From Extibacter muris (lineage in GTDB: Bacteria > Bacillota > Clostridia > Lachnospirales > Lachnospiraceae), in contig NZ_SMMX01000004.1 in the NCBI RefSeq assembly GCF_004345005.1, positions 186,001-250,000 of the forward strand: a stretch of 64,000 nucleotides of DNA, read 5' to 3'. Positions 54,079 through 62,462 of this stretch are shown piece by piece. The notes under the pieces are model-generated. The model ran no database searches and was not told the DNA's origin. It was given only the letters and a program-made list of their open reading frames with translations. The translations under genes were made by a program, and so were the position numbers. How positions within the stretch are numbered: position 1 is the stretch's first letter; every line of letters starts with the position of its first letter.

Positions 54079-55816
54079 CGTACCGCCTCCTTTGCACCGC
54101 TCCTTTCGTCCGGCCATACGTTATGGCAGAACCGTCTCCTGCCTTTGTTACCTCCTCAGGCCGAAGCTGCATGTACTCGCCTATGATATCCATGACCAAG
54201 GGCATGCAGAACCCTCCCTGGCAGCGCCCCATGCCGGGCCGCAGCCTCTTCTTGATTCCGTCTACCGTAGGAACGGTGAGGGGGGATTTCAACGCGTCCA
54301 GAATCTCTCCTTTGCTGATCTCTTCACACCGGCAGACGATGATTCCGTAATCAGGATTCTTCCGAATCATCCTGTCCCTTTCTTCTTTTGACATATCTTT
54401 CAGTACCGGTCCCCCCCTGCGGTTGGGATCAAATGTATCCTTCTGCTCTACCGCCTTAATCTTACGGAGCTCTTCCAATGCCATCCGCTCTATATCCAGC
54501 GCCACCGCAGGAGCGGTCGTAAGGCCCGGAGACTGTATGCCTGCGCAGTGGATCAGATTTTTTGTCCTGCGGCCTTTCTCTATTATGAAATCTTCCTCAT
54601 ACGTAGCAGGGCGGACTCCGGTGAAATACGTAATAATGTCCTTCTTTCCAAGCCTTCCTGCCGTCATCTTCTGCTTGGCAAACACGGCATCGATGCTCTC
54701 CTGCCTTGTCGCAAAGTTCTCCTTCTCATATGTCTCTTCTGCATCGGGACCTACAAGCAGATTGCCGTGTACCGTATGAAGGATGCCTCCCCCTTTCGTG
54801 TGGGCCGGATTCTGCTTCAACGTCTTGACGGATGCGATGCCTTTTACGATGTGTCCTGCCTTTTTATCCAGTATAGAATTCGTCCCTTTCCGTGGATGGA
54901 TAGAATAGAACCTGTCTCCTGCCATGGCTGCGATATCCTCCGCAAACGTACCTGCCGCGTTGATGACGATAGACGGATAGATACGGCCTCTGTTCGTCTG
55001 TACGCACTCTATCCGCCCCTCCTTCGTCTCCATCCCGAGGACCGCCGTATTGAGGCTTATCTGTGCCCCGTTTTCCACCGCATTCTCACCATAGGCTATC
55101 GTGAGGCCGTAAGGGCAGACACAACCGGCGCTCGGATTATACATGGCAAAGCAGATATCGGGATTCAGCTCTGCTTCTTTCCTGCGAAGTTCCTTCCGGC
55201 CCAGAATCACCGTATCCGTAACTTTGCATATGTATTTCCTGTGCCAGACATAGGCCAGCACAGCAGGATACATCCACCACCGGGTGAATCCCACATACTG
55301 CCCGCACCGATGGAAGGGCACATCCAGCTCCCGGCATATCTTATCAAACATCTTATTTCCGGCAAGGACGTAGTGCTGCTTCAGCGTTCCCTTGTTCAAG
55401 TCCACGCCCGGATGCACTTCTCCGTCATTCCTGCCTGATGCCTGAACGGCAAGGTCCGCCTCTTTCTCCACAAGCAGGATATCCAGCTTCCATTTGGCAA
55501 GCTCCCTGGCGATGCTGGCGCCGGATATCCCCCCGCCTATGACAAGGACATCCGGCCGCCTCCCCTCCAGCTCCTCATCACTCCAGGATGGCATGCGCAT
55601 CTGAGGCATCGTGACGCCATCCAGAACGATATCATTGACGACATGCATAGGTGTTCCTTTCTGCACGCACATGCTGCACGCAGCAACGATATCCGTCCAT
55701 CTTGACAGTGTCCCTGACACACGGATGGCATCTTCATCTATCCTGGCCCTTACCGTCGGCCCGTAGTGCTTGTTCAGCTTCCTATTCAGCTTCTTCTCCA
55801 GATTATCTCCATACAT
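54062..55816 (-). CDS. GlpA-like FAD dehydrogenase with BFD-type [2Fe-2S] domain
   Basis: A 584-residue flavoprotein of the glycerol-3-phosphate dehydrogenase/DAO family. The N-terminal 95 residues are an unusual alpha/beta extension; FAD motif VLVIGGGISGASIAREL is about 93-109; the C-terminal BFD-like domain has CRCEEISKGE and GRCQGGFC (about 500-560). It oxidises glycerol-3-phosphate or a related hydroxyacid/polyol. First gene of a five-gene operon behind the promoter at 55867-55895, divergent from tetR. The start has only a weak ribosome site. Confidence 0.86.
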   Translation of the reverse strand: MYGDNLEKKLNRKLNKHYGPTVRARIDEDAIRVSGTLSRWTDIVAACSMCVQKGTPMHVVNDIVLDGVTMPQMRMPSWSDEELEGRRPDVLVIGGGISGASIARELAKWKLDILLVEKEADLAVQASGRNDGEVHPGVDLNKGTLKQHYVLAGNKMFDKICRELDVPFHRCGQYVGFTRWWMYPAVLAYVWHRKYICKVTDTVILGRKELRRKEAELNPDICFAMYNPSAGCVCPYGLTIAYGENAVENGAQISLNTAVLGMETKEGRIECVQTNRGRIYPSIVINAAGTFAEDIAAMAGDRFYSIHPRKGTNSILDKKAGHIVKGIASVKTLKQNPAHTKGGGILHTVHGNLLVGPDAEETYEKENFATRQESIDAVFAKQKMTAGRLGKKDIITYFTGVRPATYEEDFIIEKGRRTKNLIHCAGIQSPGLTTAPAVALDIERMALEELRKIKAVEQKDTFDPNRRGGPVLKDMSKEERDRMIRKNPDYGIIVCRCEEISKGEILDALKSPLTVPTVDGIKKRLRPGMGRCQGGFCMPLVMDIIGEYMQLRPEEVTKAGDGSAITYGRTKGAVQRRRYDEETI

Positions 55817-55866
55817 CCAATCACTTCTTTCCCGATAGTCGTCCGCACGACCGACTTCTTATTCTC

Positions 55867-55895
55867 ATAGTAGCAAAGCGGTTTTTAATTGTCAA
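55867..55895 (-). promoter_or_regulatory. Promoter of the GlpA-like operon
   Basis: Minus strand TTGACA (55890-55895), 17-bp spacer, TACTAT (55867-55872). Confidence 0.75.
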
Positions 55896-55927
55896 TCAGA
55901 AAGCAGTTTCCAACGGAAGAATTCTGA
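55896..55927. promoter_or_regulatory. Possible TetR operator between divergent promoters
   Basis: Inverted hexamers TCAGAA (55896-55901) and TTCTGA (55922-55927) stand between the two divergent promoters. A weak candidate for the binding site of the adjacent TetR protein. Confidence 0.3.
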
Positions 55928-55929
55928 AA

Positions 55930-55958
55930 TTGACTTTCCGGGTCACGGGCTGTAAACT
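55930..55958 (+). promoter_or_regulatory. Promoter of tetR-amidohydrolase
   Basis: TTGACT (55930-55935), 17-bp spacer, TAAACT (55953-55958), 30 bp before the tetR start codon. Confidence 0.6.
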
Positions 55959-55988
55959 GGATATATAAAAGGTATAAGGGGATCTGAT

Positions 55989-56552
55989 ATGGCTGCGCCA
56001 AGAAAAGACAATGTAAAAGAACTGATAATAGAGACGACGGAAGATCTGCTGAGGTCGAAGAAGCTTTCCGATATCTCCCTCTCTGAGATTGCACGCTCTG
56101 CCGGCATCTCTAAAGGGACACTGTATTACCACTATAAGACGAAGACCGACATTCTGTTTGACATCACGGACAAGTATCTGGACAGGCAGTATCATGACCT
56201 CGTCGAATGGACCGGGGATGCCTCCAAAGATACTTCCGTACACAGGCTTGTAAAGTATATTCTGGAACGGGATATTTCTACAGCGGGGATGCGGCTGCAT
56301 CTTTTCTACGACGCCATGCTTGGCAATGAAACGATCCGGGAAAAGCTTCTGGACCGCTACCGGGAATTCGCCGGTGTCATATCAGAAAAGATCGGCGAAC
56401 GCACGGACAGGGTTCCCCCCGACTATTTTGCCTGGCTGCTTCTGCTCCTGTCCGACGGACTCTTCATCCACCAGAAGCTTGGCAACGGCGAGCTTGACCC
56501 TGCCAGGTTTATACAGCAGACAGAACAATTCATACAGGAGGAGTTCTTATGA
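55989..56552 (+). CDS. TetR/AcrR family regulator
   Basis: A 187-residue regulator with N-terminal helix-turn-helix (ISLSEIARSAGISKGTLYYHYKTKTDIL, split around 25-55) and an all-helical ligand domain. It is divergent from the GlpA-like operon and overlaps the amidohydrolase gene by 4 bp, so it likely represses one or both in response to a pathway compound. Start has AGGGGAT upstream. Confidence 0.9.
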   Translation: MAAPRKDNVKELIIETTEDLLRSKKLSDISLSEIARSAGISKGTLYYHYKTKTDILFDITDKYLDRQYHDLVEWTGDASKDTSVHRLVKYILERDISTAGMRLHLFYDAMLGNETIREKLLDRYREFAGVISEKIGERTDRVPPDYFAWLLLLLSDGLFIHQKLGNGELDPARFIQQTEQFIQEEFL

Positions 56553-57535
56553 TTGACGCGCATATCCACTACGCCGCATCCGTCGGCATGGAACGCCTGA
56601 ACAAGATAATACACGAGGCCGGGCTTGAGGCTGCCGCACTGCAGTGCATTCCAAAGGGAGGTATCCTGCCGGTGGAAGAAGATGCATTCGCATTCAAAGA
56701 ACAGTGCGCAGTACCGGTATATGTCTTCGGCGGCATCAGCCGTCTGGCCTACGATACGGCGGACCTTTTAACGCAAGGGGCCTCTCCGCTGCCCGGACGT
56801 CTCGACAAAGAGGTGACAAGACTTCTCGATATGGGCTGCACCGGTATCAAGATGCTGGAGGGAAAGCCTGACGTGAGAAAGCGCTTCCATGTTCCAGACT
56901 TTGACAGCCCTGTTTGGGAGACATACTGGGCAAGGCTGGAAGAGGAGCAGATTCCTGTATATATGCATTTAAATGACCCGGAAGAATTCTGGGATGCAGA
57001 AAATGTAGCCGACTATGTAAAAAAAGCCGGGTGGTTCTATGACAGTACTTTCGTAGGCAATGAAGACCAGTATGCCCAGATACTGCATGTCTTAGAACGC
57101 CATCCCCGGCTTAAGATTCTATTTCCACATTTTTTCTTTCTCTCAAAACAGCTGGAACGGCTGTCGAAAATACTGGATGCCTTCCCTGAGATAAGGATTG
57201 ATATCACGCCCGGCATCGAGCTCTACTACAATCTGTCGTCCCAGGCCGGCAGGGCAAAGGATTTCTTCCTGACGTACAGGGACCGTATCCTCTATGGCAC
57301 AGACATCGGAGCACGCGCACTCATCAGATCTGAAAACGTACCGCTCGATCTGGAAGAATGCCGGTCCCGCATCAAGCTGATCCGAGGCTATCTCGAGACA
57401 GATGGCGACTATCTCCTGGAATCAGACGGGCACTATGTCGTAGAGAGGCCCCCTGTTACGATGCATGGGCTCGGCCTGCCCCGTCCGGTACTGGATGATA
57501 TCTATTCCAATAATTTTCTTGACTTCATCAAATGA
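56549..57535 (+). CDS. Amidohydrolase-2 family TIM-barrel enzyme
   Basis: A 328-residue metal-dependent hydrolase/decarboxylase-type barrel. HxH in MIDAHIHYAAS (residues 1-11), a later His region FPHFFFLSKQ and the terminal Asp in ILYGTDIGARAL (about 248-260) fit the amidohydrolase-2 group (as in ACMSD or lactonase-like enzymes). It is translationally coupled to tetR (ATGA at 56549) with a good AGGAGGAG site, and may act on a product of the divergent flavoprotein operon. Its stop codon is directly adjacent to the convergent glutathione peroxidase stop. Substrate unknown. Confidence 0.8.
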   Translation: MIDAHIHYAASVGMERLNKIIHEAGLEAAALQCIPKGGILPVEEDAFAFKEQCAVPVYVFGGISRLAYDTADLLTQGASPLPGRLDKEVTRLLDMGCTGIKMLEGKPDVRKRFHVPDFDSPVWETYWARLEEEQIPVYMHLNDPEEFWDAENVADYVKKAGWFYDSTFVGNEDQYAQILHVLERHPRLKILFPHFFFLSKQLERLSKILDAFPEIRIDITPGIELYYNLSSQAGRAKDFFLTYRDRILYGTDIGARALIRSENVPLDLEECRSRIKLIRGYLETDGDYLLESDGHYVVERPPVTMHGLGLPRPVLDDIYSNNFLDFIK

Positions 57536-58084
57536 TCATCTGCACAGCTGCTCTACCGCCTGCTCTACTTTATCCATGCCGGCGGTAGGCTCATACCGGT
57601 CTACGACGGTGCCGTCCCTGTTGATCAGGAACTTTGTAAAATTCCACTTGATATCGTTATTTTCCTCATAATGCGGATCCTCCGCAGACAGAATCTCGTG
57701 CAGCTTGCCGCTCAGCGGGTGTCCGGAATCGAATCCTCTGAATTCCTGCTTCTCTGTCAGCATGCGGTAGAGTGGATGTGCATGTTCCCCTTTAACCTCC
57801 GTCTTTGAAAATACGGGAAAAGTCACTCCGTAATTCTTTCTGCAGAATGCCTCCACTTCCTTGTCATCACCCGGTTCCTGCTCCTTAAACTGGTTGCACG
57901 GAAACGCAAGGATTTCTAATCCTTTGTCACGGTATTTGCGGTAGAGCGCCTCCAGTTCCTCATACTGCGGGGTGAACCCGCACTTGCTTGCAGTATTGAC
58001 GACAAGGAGGATCTTCCCCTTGTACTTCTCCATGCTTTCCACCGTACCGTCAATACGCTTCAATTCAATCTCGTTCATATTCAT
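57536..58084 (-). CDS. Glutathione peroxidase family (Cys type)
   Basis: A 182-residue thioredoxin-fold peroxidase. The active site is NTASKCGFTPQY (Cys near residue 38), followed by ILAFPCNQF and WNFTKFLI with the catalytic Gln, Trp and Asn partners. Firmicute members use thioredoxin rather than glutathione and remove hydroperoxides. Start 58084 uses the AGGAGGAG site; two further in-frame ATGs lie nearby. The stop abuts that of the convergent amidohydrolase without spacing. Confidence 0.92.
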   Translation of the reverse strand: MNMNEIELKRIDGTVESMEKYKGKILLVVNTASKCGFTPQYEELEALYRKYRDKGLEILAFPCNQFKEQEPGDDKEVEAFCRKNYGVTFPVFSKTEVKGEHAHPLYRMLTEKQEFRGFDSGHPLSGKLHEILSAEDPHYEENNDIKWNFTKFLINRDGTVVDRYEPTAGMDKVEQAVEQLCR

Positions 58085-58150
58085 AAGCTTCCACTCCTCC
58101 TGGTAATAATCTTTCATTTAGTATGGATGGAAAATGAAGTGATTATTCCC

Positions 58151-58203
58151 AATTAGGAGTTACATAAACCAGACGCTGATGGGGAGGTATGGGATTCGCA
58201 TCA
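58151..58203. repeat. Composite element fragment, copy E
   Basis: 53 bp matching one outer end of the alpha module: AGGAGTTACATAAACC, then AGACGCTGATGGGGAGGTAT and ATTCGCATCA. The moaB stop codon (58201-58203) lies at its inner edge, so only a half-arm remains. Confidence 0.7.
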
Positions 58204-58728
58204 CTGCACCTGCCTGTGCCGCGGAGCCGGACCGCCACATTCCGCTTCTCTTCCGGTCAGTATCGCGAGCCCGTGTCCGAGGGACGGCAGGATGAACCCA
58301 AGGCTTTCCCTGACCGCCTTAGGGCTCCCGGGAAGATTCACGATCAACGTCTTTCCACGTATCACGGACACGCCGCGCCCGAGCATTGCCCTTGGCGTAA
58401 CCTGAAGAGAATAAAGACGGATAGCGTCTGCAATCCCCGGCGCGTTCCTGTCCCCGACATGAAGCGTAGCTTCCGGCGTACGGTCGCGCTCTGCAAATCC
58501 GGTTCCTCCTGTTGTGAATATCAAATCCATATGTTCTTCGTCGCTTAGCCGGATGAGTTCCCGCTCAATCATATCCTGTTCATCCGGCAGAAGGACATTT
58601 TCGACAATATCATAACCTTCTTCTGACATAATCTCCTGAATCAGAGGCCCGCTCTTGTCCTCTCTCTCTCCATGATACCCTTTATCGCTCAGAGTGACTA
58701 TCGCTGTCCTCCATCTGTATGCTTCCAT
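58201..58728 (-). CDS. moaB: Molybdenum cofactor biosynthesis protein MoaB/Mog
   Basis: A 175-residue MogA/MoaB-fold protein that adenylates molybdopterin. Motifs: TLSDKGYHGEREDKSGP (about 12-28), TTGGTGFAERDRTPEAT (about 72-88) and LPGSPKAVRESL (about 131-142). The last ten residues (GPAPRHRQVQ) look atypical and lead straight into a repeat fragment, so the 3' end may have been changed by that element. No other molybdenum genes are in the window. Confidence 0.9.
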   Translation of the reverse strand: MEAYRWRTAIVTLSDKGYHGEREDKSGPLIQEIMSEEGYDIVENVLLPDEQDMIERELIRLSDEEHMDLIFTTGGTGFAERDRTPEATLHVGDRNAPGIADAIRLYSLQVTPRAMLGRGVSVIRGKTLIVNLPGSPKAVRESLGFILPSLGHGLAILTGREAECGGPAPRHRQVQ

Positions 58729-58802
58729 GTGACTCCTCCTTTGTGCCTATATTATACCGCTTATCCTGTCACATGTACACACTGCTTTTCTGGCAGATGC
58801 TG

Positions 58803-59141
58803 CTATCTGAGCATGACCGGCGTGCCTGCTTTGACGCAGGCTGATACGATGGTAAGCATCCAGGTGATCCCCCTCTCCTTCCGCTTATCATTGCACAGGC
58901 TGTGTATATTGTCATAGCTGTCTTCCATCCGCTCCCTGCCGGACAAAAGGGATGCCACTATCTTGACTGCCGCCCATATCTGGCTGATTATGTACAGTAC
59001 GAGCGCGGTCTCTTTCAGCACGCTCTGTTTCCGCCTCGTGTTCCGCGTTCTTCTGTCCAGTGCCCAGATACCCGCGGACAGTCCCGTGAATGTGGCTGCA
59101 TGGTGAATCCACGTACAAATCTTTAATTCTCTTTCCTCCAT
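58803..59141 (-). CDS. Small hypothetical protein with hydrophobic segments
   Basis: A 112-residue protein of unknown family. It has two hydrophobic stretches (TGLSAGIWAL near 17-27 and ALVLYIISQIWAAVKIVASLL near 45-65) and an amphipathic C-terminus, suggesting a small membrane protein. Start 59141 follows AAGGGG by 10 nt; the longer frame to 59267 crosses the divergent aroF promoter. No homology is recognised. Confidence 0.5.
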   Translation of the reverse strand: MEERELKICTWIHHAATFTGLSAGIWALDRRTRNTRRKQSVLKETALVLYIISQIWAAVKIVASLLSGRERMEDSYDNIHSLCNDKRKERGITWMLTIVSACVKAGTPVMLR

Positions 59142-59235
59142 ACTCTCTGTACCCCTTATACTGATTGTTTTTCCTCTATTATAGCTTATCCAAATGTCAA
59201 AACATAGTAAAAAATATCGCAAGTATCTACATATT

Positions 59236-59264
59236 TTTACAAAATGCGCGAACTGTGGTACAAT
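59236..59264 (+). promoter_or_regulatory. Promoter of the DAHP synthase gene
   Basis: TTTACA (59236-59241), 17-bp spacer, TACAAT (59259-59264), about 33 bp before the start codon. Confidence 0.7.
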
Positions 59265-59297
59265 CAACTCCGTATAATAGAGAAAGCAGGTGATGTT

Positions 59298-60329
59298 ATG
59301 GGAATGACAGTAAATAAAGAGCTTCCTCTGCCGGCGGACTTAAAATCGGAGTATCCGCTTGCAGATGATATGATTGCATTAAAACAGAAACGGGATAAGG
59401 AAATCCGTGACATCTTCACAGGATTATCTGACAAATTTGCGGTAATCGTGGGTCCATGTTCCGCTGACAATGAGGACTCCGTATGCGAATATGTCAGCCG
59501 GCTGGCTGGGCTGAATGACGAAGTATGCAGCCGGCTTGTGCTTATCCCAAGAATCTATACGAATAAGCCCCGCACTACAGGCGCGGGGTACAAAGGCATG
59601 CTCCACCAGCCCGTGCCGGATAAGGCCCCCGACCTTCTGGGAGGCATCATCGCCATCCGCAAGATGCACATACGCGCCATAAAGGAGAGCGGGCTCACAG
59701 CCGCGGACGAAATGCTGTATCCGGAAAACCGCAGCTATCTGGACGATATACTTTCCTACGAAGCCATCGGCGCACGCTCTGTCGAAAACCAGCAGCACCG
59801 GCTGACTGCCAGCGGCATGGATATTCCCGTCGGTATGAAGAACCCTACGAGCGGGGATCTCTCCGTCATGCTCAACTCAGTTACCGCGGCCCAGAGCTCC
59901 CACAGCTTCATCTACCGCGGGCAGGATGTGACGACAGACGGCAATCCGCTCGCACATGTAATACTCAGGGGTGGCGTGGACAAGTATGGCACATGCATCC
60001 CCAACTACCACTATGAGGATCTGATGCGGCTGCTTGCTTTGTATCAGGAACGGGAGCTGAAGAACCCTGCGGCGGTAATCGACACGAACCATTCTAATTC
60101 CGACAAGCAGTTCAAAGAGCAGATACGGATTGTCAGCGAAGTGCTTCACAGCCGCAGATACGATTCCGGGCTGAAAAGCCTTATCAAAGGGGTGATGATC
60201 GAAAGCTATCTCGAAGAAGGCTGCCAGCCGATCGACGACAGCCGGGTATATGGAAAGTCTATCACCGACCCGTGTCTTGGATGGGAGGACACACGCCGGC
60301 TTATCCTGAAAATCGCCGACGAGGCGTAG
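59298..60329 (+). CDS. aroF: 3-Deoxy-7-phosphoheptulonate synthase (class I, AroF/G/H type)
   Basis: A 343-residue DAHP synthase, first enzyme of aromatic amino acid synthesis (phosphoenolpyruvate + erythrose-4-phosphate). Motifs: VGPCSADN (about 54-61), RIYTNKPRTTGAGYKG (about 87-102), MKNPTSGD and DTNHSNSDKQ (about 262-271). It has the N-terminal extension used in feedback control. The start at 59298 fits the AGGTGATG site; another ATG lies 6 nt on. Its last 29 bp overlap the convergent recombinase-like gene. Confidence 0.92.
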   Translation: MGMTVNKELPLPADLKSEYPLADDMIALKQKRDKEIRDIFTGLSDKFAVIVGPCSADNEDSVCEYVSRLAGLNDEVCSRLVLIPRIYTNKPRTTGAGYKGMLHQPVPDKAPDLLGGIIAIRKMHIRAIKESGLTAADEMLYPENRSYLDDILSYEAIGARSVENQQHRLTASGMDIPVGMKNPTSGDLSVMLNSVTAAQSSHSFIYRGQDVTTDGNPLAHVILRGGVDKYGTCIPNYHYEDLMRLLALYQERELKNPAAVIDTNHSNSDKQFKEQIRIVSEVLHSRRYDSGLKSLIKGVMIESYLEEGCQPIDDSRVYGKSITDPCLGWEDTRRLILKIADEA

Positions 60330-61254
60330 GATTTCCGGCACCGCTCCCGGGCGGCTCTACTTTGAGCTTCACAAGATCGTTGGCTTTCCTCATCATATTC
60401 TCCCGGTAGCTCCTGCCACAGTAGCGCTTGATCTGCGTCACTGTAATTCCGAGCTGCCTGGCTGTCTCTTCTGGGCCGGCCCCGTAAGCGAACAGGGTGA
60501 ACGCACAGGAATTCTTAAGCTCCTGTGCGCTGTATCCTGGAATCCCTGCCTGTAACGTATACTTCTTCATAAGGCGGCTTATGTACATCACGTTCAGCTT
60601 CTTGCCGCGGCTGTTGCGGAACAGGTACCCTTCCGCGGATTCTTTTTCAAGATACCGCTCCAGCACTTCTGCCGCGTCAGCCGGTACAAAGCATGGTTCC
60701 GTCCGGTCCCCTGCCGCTACATACACCCCATCGTCGTAAGCCGCGAAGTCTTCTATGCGAAGCCCGGCAATCTCTGTCGAGGACAGAGATACTCTGTACA
60801 GCAGGGTGAAGATGGTATAGGCCATCAGATCTTCTTCTGCAGCTTTGAACAGCGCATCCACATGTTCTACAGGTATTGACCCTGCCAGCCTTTCCTGCCT
60901 TTCAAGCCCGTCCAAGAGATGACTGTAGTGGTCTTGAAATGCCTCATCTACCTCGTATGTAGCCTTGTTTGCTTCTATAAAGCCGGCAAAGGAATGAAGT
61001 TCTCTTATCTTCTTGGCAACCGTCTGTGCGCCCAGAATATTTTGTTTCTGCCTTTCTTTCAGATACAGATAATATCGTTCTGCATCCTTCCGGTCCATCC
61101 CAAGAAAATCCTTTGCGCAGAATTCCATGAACTCCTGTACGTCCGCCCGGTATGACGCCGCAGTCGTGCTGCTTTTAAAATGCTTTATGTAATCCGGCCA
61201 TATCCGTTCGCCGAGCTTCTTTGACGCCAGATCAGTCGTCAGCATGCACTCCAT
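60301..61254 (-). CDS. Tyrosine recombinase-fold protein lacking catalytic residues
   Basis: A 317-residue protein with SAM-like N-terminal domain (about 20-105) and a phage-integrase-type C-terminal domain (about 125-295). Aligned by eye, the Arg-I motif TGLRxxE is replaced by VSLSSTEI, the box II HLRHT-type motif by ELKNSCAF, and LGH by LGI; a Tyr is present only in TQIKRYCG. So the RKHRHY set is largely absent, and strand transfer is unlikely. It might act as DNA-binding regulator. Its promoter contains a palindrome at 61295-61322. It overlaps the convergent aroF by 29 bp; the C-terminal tail is Pro/Gly/Arg-rich. Confidence 0.7.
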   Translation of the reverse strand: MECMLTTDLASKKLGERIWPDYIKHFKSSTTAASYRADVQEFMEFCAKDFLGMDRKDAERYYLYLKERQKQNILGAQTVAKKIRELHSFAGFIEANKATYEVDEAFQDHYSHLLDGLERQERLAGSIPVEHVDALFKAAEEDLMAYTIFTLLYRVSLSSTEIAGLRIEDFAAYDDGVYVAAGDRTEPCFVPADAAEVLERYLEKESAEGYLFRNSRGKKLNVMYISRLMKKYTLQAGIPGYSAQELKNSCAFTLFAYGAGPEETARQLGITVTQIKRYCGRSYRENMMRKANDLVKLKVEPPGSGAGNPTPRRRFSG

Positions 61255-61294
61255 CGGAACCCCTCCCTGCTTGTACGAAAAAAGTCTTTCATTA

Positions 61295-61342
61295 TGTTAA
61301 TAGTATTATTCATACTATAACATTATTTTGCAAAAAATACAA
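61295..61342 (-). promoter_or_regulatory. Promoter and palindrome upstream of the recombinase-fold gene
   Basis: Minus strand TTGTAT (61337-61342), 17-bp spacer, TATAGT (61314-61319). An imperfect inverted repeat TGTTAATAGTAT/ATACTATAACA (61295-61306 and 61312-61322) overlaps the -10 and start region. Confidence 0.55.
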
Positions 61343-61415
61343 GAGCGGGTGCGAATATGACGTGGACAGGCAATACTATTACATTATCTGCCAGTCAAAG
61401 CTCCCGCTTCTGCAT

Positions 61416-62321
61416 TCATGCTCCGATAATGATTACCCTGTCTCCTTCCAGCCTTGCTTCCGCCCCAAGAGGCAGCGTCAGCGGGTCGCTCAGATGGCCT
61501 GCGCGCACATTGCAGATAACAGGGATATCTGTATCTTCCAGAATGGTACGGACAGCTTCCTCTCCGCTTCCGGGACGGCCTTCGTCGTCACATCCGGTCA
61601 GCCCGCCGATGATGACGCCGGCGGCATCGTCGAATTTACCGGCAAGCTTGAGCTGATAAAGCATTCCGTGGAGACGGTACGGCTTCTCTCCCACCTCTTC
61701 CAGGAATAAGATCCTGCCCTTTGTGTCAATCTCATAAGGTGTCCCCATGAGCCGGCTGACGATAGTCATATTGCCTCCGGCCAGCCGTCCCTGCGTGGTA
61801 CCGCTTCTGACGATGCGGAACGGTTCACCGTTCAGGTTGGACAGTTCCTTCCTCTTCCACGGCTCTGTCACCATGTCTATAAACTGCCGCTGTGCATCCG
61901 GTGTGACCGGACGCTTGGGACTGTAGAGTGCCGGCCCGTGAAAGGATACGAGCCCGGTCTTATCCTGGATAGCCATATGTATGGCCGTTATATCGCTGAA
62001 TCCTGAGAACACAGGCCGGTTCGTCCTTAACGCCTCATAGTCTATCTTGTCAAGCAGCGGTATCGTGCCATAGCCGCCCCACATACAGAGCACCGCCCTG
62101 TTATCTCGATTGCGCAGCACGCCGTTCAGCCGATCTGCCCGCTCTTCGGCCGTCCCCCGTTTGAATGCCATGTCCTCCGAGATGACGACTTGAAATCCGT
62201 TCCCTTCCAAAAAAGCCCGCGCATTGCGGATGCCCTCCTCTGTAAACGCATTGGCCGGATCGATGACGCATACCTGGTCTCCTTTTTTCAACGGGCGAGG
62301 ATAAATCACTCTATGTTTCAT
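61416..62321 (-). CDS. LD-carboxypeptidase (S66 family)
   Basis: A 301-residue serine peptidase of the LdcA/MccF family. The nucleophile region GFSDITAIHMAI (about 100-112) follows MWGGYGTIPLLD; the Glu and His of the triad lie in LEEVGEKPYRLHGML and the GGLTGCD region. LdcA removes the terminal D-Ala from murein tetrapeptides during recycling; MccF-like relatives cleave microcin-like compounds. Start 62321 has GAGGTTAG upstream; the longer frame contains no site. Stands alone. Confidence 0.88.
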   Translation of the reverse strand: MKHRVIYPRPLKKGDQVCVIDPANAFTEEGIRNARAFLEGNGFQVVISEDMAFKRGTAEERADRLNGVLRNRDNRAVLCMWGGYGTIPLLDKIDYEALRTNRPVFSGFSDITAIHMAIQDKTGLVSFHGPALYSPKRPVTPDAQRQFIDMVTEPWKRKELSNLNGEPFRIVRSGTTQGRLAGGNMTIVSRLMGTPYEIDTKGRILFLEEVGEKPYRLHGMLYQLKLAGKFDDAAGVIIGGLTGCDDEGRPGSGEEAVRTILEDTDIPVICNVRAGHLSDPLTLPLGAEARLEGDRVIIIGA

Positions 62322-62402
62322 ATCTCTAACCTCATCACATACGATTTTTATACATTGTATAACCCATTCTAACATAATCTTGAAAATTTTTGCAAAAAGT
62401 TC

Positions 62403-62430
62403 TTGCAAAACCTGGCAAATACGCTATAAT
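62403..62430 (+). promoter_or_regulatory. tRNA-Thr promoter
   Basis: TTGCAA (62403-62408), 16-bp spacer, TATAAT (62425-62430), about 30 bp before the tRNA. Confidence 0.7.
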
Positions 62431-62462
62431 AATATTTGTGGCTGCGGTCAAGCAGTCGACAG

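Noticed and set aside
52927-54186. Plus-strand frame of 419 codons
   Set aside because: Antisense shadow of the FAD-dependent oxidoreductase at 52810-54078; no recognisable domain.
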